5,476 nucleotides of DNA. Origin: Actinomycetes bacterium (GTDB lineage Bacteria > Actinomycetota > Actinomycetes > Propionibacteriales > Propionibacteriaceae). Within the stretch, counting starts at the first letter, position 1. Every line of letters begins with the position of its first letter. The notes under the pieces are model-generated. The model saw nothing but the letters and a program-made list of their open reading frames with translations. It was not told where the DNA came from and did not search any database. The DNA lies in contig WQUE01000131.1 in assembly GCA_009785885.1 (NCBI GenBank), positions 1-5,476 on the forward strand, in the 5' to 3' direction. Below, piece by piece: positions 1 to 4,918 of this stretch. A program made the position numbers and the translations under genes.

Positions 1-314
1 TGAAGTCGGCCACGCCCGAGGAGATCACGGCGGCGATCCGGGCGACCGCCGAGGGACGCTCCATCCTCGCCCCGCCGGTCGCCGCCGCCCTGGTGCGCAA
101 AGTGAGGACGGGCGTGACGGCGCGGGTCCTGTCCCACCGCGAGACCGACGTGTTGCGCCTGGTCGGCATGGAGCTGAGCAACGCGGAGATCGCGGAGCGC
201 CTGTACCTGGAGCCGTCCACCGTGAAGACCCACATCGAGCACATCTACGCCAAGCTCGGCATCGGCCGCCGTCCGCAAGCCGTCGCCAAGGCGAAGGAAC
301 TCGGGCTCACCTGA
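1..314 (+). CDS. NarL/LuxR-family response regulator, C-terminal part (5' truncated)
   Basis: This is the 3' end of a two-component response regulator that binds DNA when phosphorylated. The frame is open from the window edge (first full codon at base 3), so the gene starts upstream. The first visible residues, K-S-A-T-P-E-E, match the end of a receiver domain, where the conserved beta-5 Lys precedes the last helix (ITAAIRATAEGRSILAPPVA). The linker is followed by a full LuxR-type helix-turn-helix at about 129-290: S-H-R-E-T-D-V-L-R-L-V, then L-S-N-A-E-I-A-E-R-L and the recognition helix S-T-V-K-T-H-I-E-H-I-Y-A-K-L-G. An internal GTG at 93 is not the real start because it lies in the linker and would discard the receiver. 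Such regulators usually pair with a histidine kinase, not visible here but perhaps just upstream, and often sit beside ABC-2 exporters like the one downstream. That it controls these neighbours is inference. Confidence 0.93.
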   Translation, partial: KSATPEEITAAIRATAEGRSILAPPVAAALVRKVRTGVTARVLSHRETDVLRLVGMELSNAEIAERLYLEPSTVKTHIEHIYAKLGIGRRPQAVAKAKELGLT

Positions 315-328
315 GGCGCCCGTGCGCC
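315..328 (+). terminator. Possible short GC hairpin after the response regulator stop
   Basis: Directly after the TGA, GGCGC (315-319) pairs with GCGCC (324-328) around a 4-nt loop. No T-tract follows and the stem is only 5 bp, so it is at best a weak terminator. It could also be chance in GC-rich DNA. Confidence 0.22.
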
Positions 329-343
329 ACCCGGTGGGGACGC

Positions 344-349
344 TAGGCT
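344..349 (+). promoter_or_regulatory. Putative -10 box (TAGGCT) for the zinc-ribbon gene
   Basis: TAGGCT fits the actinobacterial TANNNT -10 consensus and lies in the 116-bp gap between the response regulator and the next gene. It would start transcription near 356-357 and give a leader of about 75 nt. No convincing -35 is seen 17-18 bp upstream. The block TAGGCTG...ACACCCA recurs just before the ABC ATPase (947-960), which strengthens the case that it is functional. Confidence 0.5.
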
Positions 350-420
350 GGACGACACCCAGCCCCGCGCCGATGCTCATCCCCGGACGGGCCGATCGCC
401 TGATCCGGTGGCCCAGACGA

Positions 421-426
421 AGGAGG
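421..426 (+). promoter_or_regulatory. Shine-Dalgarno site AGGAGG that bears on the start choice
   Basis: A perfect AGGAGG lies 4 nt before ATG 431 and 7 nt before the next codon, GTG 434. The spacing is short for the ATG and ideal for the GTG, so initiation at 434 (one residue shorter) is possible. Either start gives essentially the same protein. Confidence 0.7.
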
Positions 427-430
427 ATCG

Positions 431-949
431 ATGGTGGACAAGCAACGTTGCCTGGTGTGCGGCCGCGTGCTGAAGCCCGGGGTGAACGGCTGTGCGGCGT
501 GCGGGGCGATGGCGGGTGAGGCGGCACAGGCGGAGTTCCGGGCCGTCCAGCACGTGACGGCGCGCAAGCATCCGACGGTGGACATCGTGGCGACCAACCG
601 GCGCCTGGTCGTGTTCCTGGACGTCAGCAACACCGGTTCGCTGTCCGGCGCCGCCGCGGGCGGACTCCTCGGGTACGCGCTCGGGAAGGCCGCCGACAAG
701 ATCATCGCGGGGGCGAACGCGGGCCACGGAAAGGTGTTGGTGGACGTGCCCTGGTCGGCCATCCTCGGGGTGACGGCCCAGAACGTCCTCGACGGCAGCC
801 TGTACGCCGGCTGGCAGCTCGCGGTGAGCCTGGTGGGCGGGACGGGCCACACGTTCACCCTCGTGTCGTCCCGCGACGAACCTCCCCGCACCGCGGAGGC
901 GTTCGTCGACGTCCTGCGGTCGTGGACGCGCACCGGGCCCGCACATTAG
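431..949 (+). CDS. Zinc-ribbon / PH-like domain protein with glycine zipper, function unknown
   Basis: 172 aa with no specific function recognised. The N-terminus carries a four-Cys zinc ribbon: C7-x2-C10 and C21-x2-C24. After a short linker, residues about 35-170 look like a bacterial PH/GRAM-type beta fold: strand A-T-N-R-R-L-V-V-F (54-62), then D-V-P-W-S-A-I-L-G-V, then strand-rich segments and a final helix A-E-A-F-V-D-V-L-R-S-W. Between the early strands sits a Gly-rich hydrophobic segment (69-92) with glycines at 69, 73, 77, 81 and 85. This exact period of four is a glycine zipper, a pattern that packs helices together in membranes or oligomers. No signal peptide is seen, so it is probably cytosolic or membrane-associated through the zipper segment. 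It sits 10 bp upstream of the ABC exporter genes, so a role tied to the exporter or the membrane is plausible but inferred. The domain assignments rest on pattern reading alone. Confidence 0.88.
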   Translation: MVDKQRCLVCGRVLKPGVNGCAACGAMAGEAAQAEFRAVQHVTARKHPTVDIVATNRRLVVFLDVSNTGSLSGAAAGGLLGYALGKAADKIIAGANAGHGKVLVDVPWSAILGVTAQNVLDGSLYAGWQLAVSLVGGTGHTFTLVSSRDEPPRTAEAFVDVLRSWTRTGPAH

Positions 950-959
950 GCTGACACCC
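923..959 (+). promoter_or_regulatory. Putative promoter for the ABC ATPase, leaderless type
   Basis: TGGACG (923-928, close to the TTGACA -35 consensus) is followed after 18 bp by TAGGCT (947-952, a TANNNT -10). Seven nucleotides later comes ATG 960. The TAG stop of the preceding gene forms the first half of the -10. The expected start site falls at about 959-960, on or next to the A of the ATG, so the transcript would be leaderless. No good Shine-Dalgarno precedes ATG 960, which fits. Read-through from the upstream promoter could add to expression. Confidence 0.55.
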
Positions 960-2168
960 ATGATCGAACTGCAGGGCGTCACCAAACAATACGGTTCGAC
1001 GCTCGCGGTCGCCGATCTGTCCGCCACGATCCGCCCGGGCGTGGTCACCGGGTTCCTCGGGCCGAACGGGGCCGGCAAGTCGACGACGATGCGGATGATC
1101 GTCGGACTGCACCGCCCCACGAAGGGCGTCGTCCTCGTCAACGGGCATCCCCACGGGACCTCGCTGTCGCCGATCACGGAGCTGGGTGCCGTGCTCGACC
1201 TGAAAGCCGTCCAGCCGAACCGGACGGCGCGCTCCCACCTGGCGGTCATGGCCGCGACCCACGGCATCCCGATGGGCCGGGTGGATGAGCTGCTGGCGAT
1301 CACCGGGCTCACGGCCGTGGCCAAGATGCGGCTTGCGGCCTTCTCCCTCGGGATGGCCCAGCGGCTGGCCATCGCCGCGGCCCTGCTCGGCGATCCCTCC
1401 GTGCTGATCTTCGACGAGCCGATCAACGGCCTCGACCCGGAGGGCGTCGCCTGGGTGCGCGTGCTGCTGCGCCAGCAGGCCGCCCTCGGCAAGACGGTGC
1501 TCGTGTCCAGCCACCTGATGAGCGAGATGCAGCACACCGCCGACCAGGTGTTGATCGTGGGCCGGGGACGGCTGCTCGCCGACATCGCGATGGCCGACTT
1601 CATCGCGCAGGCCTCGGGCGTGGCGGCGCGGCTCGTCTCGCCCGATGCGGAGGCGATCGCGGCGGCGTTCGCCGGGCCTGGCGTCACGCCCGTCGCGTTG
1701 GCTCCGGGCCAGCTCGAGCTGCGCGGCGTCGGCGTGCAACAGATCGCCGAGCGCGCCGCCGAGCGCGGCTGGGTCATCTACCAGCTGGCGCCCGTGGAGG
1801 TCAGCCTGGAGGACGCCTACCTGCGTCTGACCGCCGGCGCCGTCGAGTACGTCTCCGGGGGGACGACGATCTCCGAGGCCTACGCCACGACCGGTCCGGC
1901 CTGGCGTCCGCCGGGGGTTCCCGGCGCCGATCCGTCCGGGCTGCCCGTCCCGCCTCTCGTGAGCCCGTACGGGCCACCGCCTCCCGTGCCACCCGTCCAG
2001 CCGCCCGCCGGTCCGTACGGGCCACCGCCCCCCGTGCCGTGCGCCCCCGGGCCCTACCCGGTGCCCCCGGCGCCGGTGCAGAACCCCAACTGGCCGCGCC
2101 CGCCGCTCCCGGATGCCGCGGCATGGCCGCCACCCCCACCACCGGCGACGGGAGGACCCCTGCGATGA
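960..2168 (+). CDS. ABC-2 type exporter, ATP-binding protein with Pro-rich C-terminal tail
   Basis: 402-aa ATPase subunit of an ABC exporter that powers the permease encoded next; substrate unknown. The nucleotide-binding domain (about 1-215) is complete: A-loop Y11, Walker A G34-P-N-G-A-G-K-S-T42, Q-loop region near 85, signature S129-L-G-M-A (the SLGM variant usual in this exporter branch rather than LSGGQ), Walker B V148-L-I-F-D-E-P154, D-loop G157-L-D-P, and switch H185. Residues about 216-293 form the small accessory domain typical of this branch and end in V-S-L-E-D-A-Y-L-R-L-T. Odd feature: residues 313-402 are low-complexity tail, about 40 of 90 being Pro, with P-Y-G-P-P-P-P-V-P twice (336-344 and 352-360), a lone C361 and a run of six Pro. 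Family members without a tail end near 300-320 residues. ATG 960 is chosen because M-I-E-L-Q-G-V-T-K is a standard start for these ATPases. The stop overlaps the permease start (ATGA). Confidence 0.95.
   Translation: MIELQGVTKQYGSTLAVADLSATIRPGVVTGFLGPNGAGKSTTMRMIVGLHRPTKGVVLVNGHPHGTSLSPITELGAVLDLKAVQPNRTARSHLAVMAATHGIPMGRVDELLAITGLTAVAKMRLAAFSLGMAQRLAIAAALLGDPSVLIFDEPINGLDPEGVAWVRVLLRQQAALGKTVLVSSHLMSEMQHTADQVLIVGRGRLLADIAMADFIAQASGVAARLVSPDAEAIAAAFAGPGVTPVALAPGQLELRGVGVQQIAERAAERGWVIYQLAPVEVSLEDAYLRLTAGAVEYVSGGTTISEAYATTGPAWRPPGVPGADPSGLPVPPLVSPYGPPPPVPPVQPPAGPYGPPPPVPCAPGPYPVPPAPVQNPNWPRPPLPDAAAWPPPPPPATGGPLR
1965..2038 (+). repeat. 26-bp direct repeat (two copies, 48-bp period) in the Pro-rich tail
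   Basis: Bases 1965-1990 and 2013-2038 are identical except for one T/C change at a third codon position. The period of 48 bp is 16 codons, so the repeat is in frame and encodes P-Y-G-P-P-P-P-V-P twice. It looks like an internal duplication that lengthened the ATPase tail. Confidence 0.85.
2150..2155 (+). promoter_or_regulatory. Shine-Dalgarno site GGGAGG that sets the permease start
   Basis: GGGAGG lies 9 nt before ATG 2165, inside the last codons of the ATPase gene. It supports ATG 2165, in the ATGA stop/start overlap, over the upstream in-frame GTG at 2039, which would overlap 130 bases of the ATPase. The overlap implies translational coupling of the two subunits. Confidence 0.75.
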
Positions 2169-3133
2169 GTTCCACGAACTGGCCCGGCACCGGGCCGTCC
2201 TACGCGCCGCCGGCGGAGTACGCCGGGACGCCCGCCCGGGCGACACCCACACCACCGTCGTACGACGACGCGGCGGTGTACAGCAGCACGGACGCCGGCG
2301 CCCAGGCGTGGCGGTTGAGCTTCGCCGGCCTGCTGCGCTCGGAACTGCGGAAGCTCACGACCCTGGCATCGACGTGGGTCCTGCTCGGCCTCAGCCTCGC
2401 CCTCGGCCTGTACAGCACGGCCCAGATGAACGCCGCGATGCTGATGCTCGTCCAGACGCTCAACGACAGCGGCGCCACCGTGCTGCCGCCGCCGACCGCC
2501 GTGTCCCAAATGCTCGTCGCGGCGCCGTTCTACCCCGGCGCGGTGATGGGCCTGTTCGGCATCATGGCGGTGACCAACGAGTTCGGATCGGGCATGATCC
2601 GCACGACGATCGCGCTGGCGCCGAGTCGCTGGCCGGCGTTGACCGCGAAGGTGGTCGTCGTCGGGGCGTTCGCGTTCGTGTCGGCTGTCGTCGGGGAGTT
2701 CATCGGGGCGCTCATCGCGTGGCCGCAGATGAGCGGCGACGCACAATTCGATCTGTTCACGCGCCTGGGCCTGCAGGTCTGGCTCGGCGGTTCGCTGGTC
2801 GTCATGCTGCTCGCGCTGATGGGGCTGGCCTTCGGCACGCTGATCCGCAGCACGTCGGGCGCCGTCCTCACGTTCCTGCTCGGGATCATGCTGATCCTGC
2901 CGTTCTTCGCGCTGCTCGTGGCGGCGGCCACCAACTCGGATACCGTCGTCCGGCACGTCGTCACCCACGTGCCCGCCGTGGCGGCGTTGTTCGTGTACAT
3001 CGGCCCGTTCCTGGAGTCGGTCGGCGTGCCGAACCCGGTCATGGGGACGGCCGACGCGCTCGTCACGATGCTCGCCTGGACCGCCGTTCCGCTCGCGGGC
3101 GCCTATGCCGTGTGGGTGCGCCGGGACGTCTGA
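2165..3133 (+). CDS. ABC-2 type exporter, permease subunit
   Basis: 322-aa integral membrane partner of the ATPase encoded just before it. Residues 1-47 are a hydrophilic Pro/Tyr/Ser/Thr-rich cytoplasmic extension (N-W-P-G-T-G-P-S-Y-A-P-P). An amphipathic stretch, L-L-R-S-E-L-R-K-L-T-T (56-66), then leads into the membrane; R/K-rich 'sELrKl' helices of this kind are typical of ABC-2 permeases. About six hydrophobic helices are visible, near 68-86, 122-138, 162-185, 206-227, 232-254 and 298-317. Between helices 2 and 3 is the family hallmark T137-N-E-F-G-S-G-M-I-R-T-T-I-A-L-A-P, equivalent to the T-x-E-x-x-x-G-T-I-R-T-T motif of these exporters. The chain ends in the short basic tail W-V-R-R-D-V. 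The start is ATG 2165, in a 4-bp ATGA overlap with the ATPase and with a good Shine-Dalgarno. The substrate cannot be inferred. The Pro-rich N-terminus mirrors the Pro-rich C-terminus of the ATPase. Confidence 0.94.
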   Translation: MSSTNWPGTGPSYAPPAEYAGTPARATPTPPSYDDAAVYSSTDAGAQAWRLSFAGLLRSELRKLTTLASTWVLLGLSLALGLYSTAQMNAAMLMLVQTLNDSGATVLPPPTAVSQMLVAAPFYPGAVMGLFGIMAVTNEFGSGMIRTTIALAPSRWPALTAKVVVVGAFAFVSAVVGEFIGALIAWPQMSGDAQFDLFTRLGLQVWLGGSLVVMLLALMGLAFGTLIRSTSGAVLTFLLGIMLILPFFALLVAAATNSDTVVRHVVTHVPAVAALFVYIGPFLESVGVPNPVMGTADALVTMLAWTAVPLAGAYAVWVRRDV

Positions 3134-3138
3134 TCGGG

Positions 3139-3897
3139 TCAACCCCGGAACGTGTGCGGGTGCGGCACGGCCTTGTTCGTCAGCGTCCCCAGCCCCTCGA
3201 TGACGATGGACATCGTCTGGCCGGGTTCCAGGGGATAGCTGGTCGCGGGCGAGCCGGTGAGCACGACGTCCCCAGGGCCGAGCGTCATGTGGTGGCTGAG
3301 GTAGCTGACCGCCTCGTACACGTTCTTGGCGAGGTTCGCCGTCGAGTTCGCGATCACCTCCCGCCCGTCGACGACGACGCCGATCCGCACGTCGGCCGGG
3401 TCGAGGTCCGTCTCGATCCAGGGGCCGAGCGGGGTGTAGCCGTCGCCGTTCTTGGCCTGGGTGAGCGTCGCGTCCAGCGGGATCTGGGCCGAGGTTGTGA
3501 CGTCGTTCGCGCAGGTGAACCCCAGGATCGCTTCGCGCGCCCGCGCCGGTGTGATGAACCGGCAGGGTCGCCCGATCACGACGGCCAGTTCGCCCTCGCC
3601 CTTGACGGCGCCCGCGTGCGGATCGAGGTAGATCTTGTCCCCCGTCCCGATCGCGGTGCGGGGGCTCTTGAGGAACGCCTGCGGCGGCTTCGCCTGGTCG
3701 ACCGGGGACAGGTTGTGCAGCATGCCGACGATCAGCGCCGGGACGACGGGACAGGCGAAGCTGACCCCGTCCGGGTGATGGGTCACACCGGTGGGGCGGG
3801 GATCCGGTGCCAGGATGTCGTCGACCTCGGCCCAGCGGCCGTCCTGGTCGACGACGCCCACGATGCCGTGGGCGGTGTGGATTCGCGCGATACGCAT
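3139..3897 (-). CDS. Fumarylacetoacetate hydrolase (FAH) family protein
   Basis: 252-aa FAH-fold enzyme, a family of metal-dependent hydrolases, hydratases, decarboxylases and isomerases acting on beta-diketo or 2-keto acids. Visible family landmarks are P-P-Q-A-F-L-K-S-P (71-79), the acidic metal ligands in G-E101-G-E103-L-A-V-V-I-G, the third ligand in A-N-D132-V-T, K149 before G-Y-T-P-L-G-P-W-I, and T-L-G-P-G-D-V-V-L-T-G-S-P (205-217). A short N-terminal domain (about 1-50) precedes the core, as in HpcE/FAHD-like members, and the length is normal. Oddity: the usual V-G-x-N-Y-x-x-H motif is replaced by V-G-M-L-H61-N62-L-S-P, so the conserved Tyr and His are absent at those spots. The start ATG 3897 is supported by GGAGGAGG (3904-3911) with 6-nt spacing. 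A -10-like box lies upstream (3940-3945). It sits downstream of a dehydrogenase and a sugar isomerase, so it probably handles a late keto-acid step of their pathway. The exact reaction is undetermined. Confidence 0.92.
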   Translation of the reverse strand: MRIARIHTAHGIVGVVDQDGRWAEVDDILAPDPRPTGVTHHPDGVSFACPVVPALIVGMLHNLSPVDQAKPPQAFLKSPRTAIGTGDKIYLDPHAGAVKGEGELAVVIGRPCRFITPARAREAILGFTCANDVTTSAQIPLDATLTQAKNGDGYTPLGPWIETDLDPADVRIGVVVDGREVIANSTANLAKNVYEAVSYLSHHMTLGPGDVVLTGSPATSYPLEPGQTMSIVIEGLGTLTNKAVPHPHTFRG

Positions 3898-4003
3898 GTC
3901 GGGCCTCCTCCGACGTGGGGCGCCATTGCCCTCACCCCGATAATAGTCCCAAACGTCGAGAATTGCATGGGCTCGCCGCCGGTATGCGCGTCGCGTCCCC
4001 GCC
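3898..4003 (-). promoter_or_regulatory. Intergenic promoter region of the FAH gene
   Basis: This 106-bp gap is the largest in the minus-strand cluster and holds its only AT-rich patch. On the minus strand, TATTAT (3945 to 3940) is a good -10 hexamer and would start transcription near 3933, giving a leader of about 35 nt that includes the GGAGGAGG site. The -35 is poor: ATGCAA at 3968-3963 with 17-bp spacing is the best candidate. CGACGTGGG (3911-3919) and CCCAAACGTCG (3948-3958) are imperfect inverted repeats flanking the -10/start region, a possible operator. The FAH gene may therefore be transcribed separately from the two genes upstream of it. Confidence 0.45.
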
Positions 4004-4915
4004 TCAGATCAGGAACTGGTCGATGTACCGCTTCGACAGCGTCAACGAGTCGAGGATCCGTGTCCGGGAGGTTTCGTACGCCCGGTCCTCGACCTCGATG
4101 CACGCGGGGCCGTCGTACCCGATGTCGTCCAGGGCCGAGACGAACGCGCCCCAGTCGATGTCGCCGTGCCCGGGCAGCTTCGGTGTCATGAAGTCCAGCG
4201 GGTGGGCCATCGTGCCGACCCGGTCCAGGCGGTGCCGGTCGAGGTGGATGTCCTTGATGTGCACGTGGAACAGCCGGTCGGCGAAGTCGCGCAGGGGGGC
4301 GAGGTAGTCCATCATCTGCCACACGAAATGGCTGGGGTCGAAGTTCAGGCCGAGGCTGTCCGAGCCGACGTCCTCCAGGATGCGGCCCCACAGGGCGGGG
4401 GTCGTGAACAGGTTCTGCCCGCCGGGCCACTGGTCGGGCCCGAACAACATGGGGCAGTTCTCGATGCCGATGCGGACGCCCGCGTCCTCGGCGTGGGCCA
4501 TGATCGGCTTCCACACGGCGGGCACGCGGGCGAGATTGTCCTCGACGCTCGCGCGCTGGTCGCGGCCGATGAACGTCGTCACGAGGTTCACCCCGAGTGC
4601 GGCGCTGGCGTCGATCAGCCGGTGCAGGTGACTGATCGCGGCCTCGGCGGCGGCGTCGCCCGTCATCACGTTCGGGTAGTAGCCGAGCGACGAGATGGAC
4701 ACCCCCGCGTCCCGGCAGCGGCCGTTCACGTCGTCGGCCCACCCGGCGTCCGCCCTCGTCACGTCGAGGTGGCTGACGCCCGCGTACCGGCGTTCGGCCG
4801 CGCCCTGCGGCCAGCACGCCACCTCCACGCAGCCGAAGCCGCCGGTCCGGGCAACCTCCAGCACCTCGTCGAACGACCAGCCGTCCAGGATGGCGGTGAC
4901 GAATCCGATCTTCAT
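4004..4915 (-). CDS. Sugar phosphate isomerase/epimerase (xylose isomerase-like TIM barrel)
   Basis: 303-aa member of the AP-endonuclease-2 / xylose isomerase-like TIM-barrel family, which includes sugar and cyclitol isomerases, epimerases and dehydratases. It starts M-K-I-G-F-V-T-A (strand 1), followed by G-F-G-C-V-E31-V. Expected divalent-metal ligands are visible: E152 in R-I-G-I-E-N-C-P, D193 in L-N-F-D-P-S-H, H219 in H-V-H-I-K-D, and E274 in P-A-C-I-E-V-E-D. P-G-H-G-D-I-D-W (248-255) is the characteristic late-barrel loop. The length is typical and all strands appear present, so the protein looks intact and cytosolic. The start ATG 4915 has an AGGAG site (4923-4927) at 7-nt spacing, inside the last codons of the upstream dehydrogenase gene. 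Only 3 bp separate the genes, so they should be co-transcribed and translationally coupled. The dehydrogenase plus isomerase pairing is common in catabolism of inositols and unusual sugars. The specific substrate is unknown. Confidence 0.93.
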   Translation of the reverse strand: MKIGFVTAILDGWSFDEVLEVARTGGFGCVEVACWPQGAAERRYAGVSHLDVTRADAGWADDVNGRCRDAGVSISSLGYYPNVMTGDAAAEAAISHLHRLIDASAALGVNLVTTFIGRDQRASVEDNLARVPAVWKPIMAHAEDAGVRIGIENCPMLFGPDQWPGGQNLFTTPALWGRILEDVGSDSLGLNFDPSHFVWQMMDYLAPLRDFADRLFHVHIKDIHLDRHRLDRVGTMAHPLDFMTPKLPGHGDIDWGAFVSALDDIGYDGPACIEVEDRAYETSRTRILDSLTLSKRYIDQFLI

Positions 4916-4918
4916 GGG

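Noticed and set aside
327..337. Palindrome CCACC-C-GGTGG between the response regulator and the zinc-ribbon gene
   Set aside because: A one-base loop cannot form a hairpin. It could be a short protein-binding dyad, but 5-bp arms of C/G are expected by chance at this base composition.
2039..2164. GTG 2039 as the permease start, adding 42 residues
   Set aside because: It has no Shine-Dalgarno and overlaps the ATPase by 130 bases. ATG 2165 has a well-spaced GGGAGG and the classic ATGA overlap.
2140..2170. Programmed -1 frameshift fusing ATPase and permease at the ATGA overlap
   Set aside because: No slippery heptamer followed by a stable structure is evident, and ordinary termination-reinitiation explains the overlap.
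377..2255. Long minus-strand open frames (466 aa each) opposite the zinc-ribbon and ABC genes
   Set aside because: They are antisense to genes with clear domain motifs, have Arg/Pro/Ala/His-rich translations without family motifs, and arise from G/C bias at third positions.
3898..3968. Small upstream ORF on the minus strand starting at ATG 3968 (M-Q-F-S-T-F-G...)
   Set aside because: It has no Shine-Dalgarno, is out of frame with the FAH gene, runs into it, and its start overlaps the likely -35 region.
2113..4191. 692-aa plus-strand open frame across permease, FAH and isomerase genes
   Set aside because: It crosses a convergent gene junction, overlaps real genes in other frames, and its translation is Arg/His-rich without recognisable domains.
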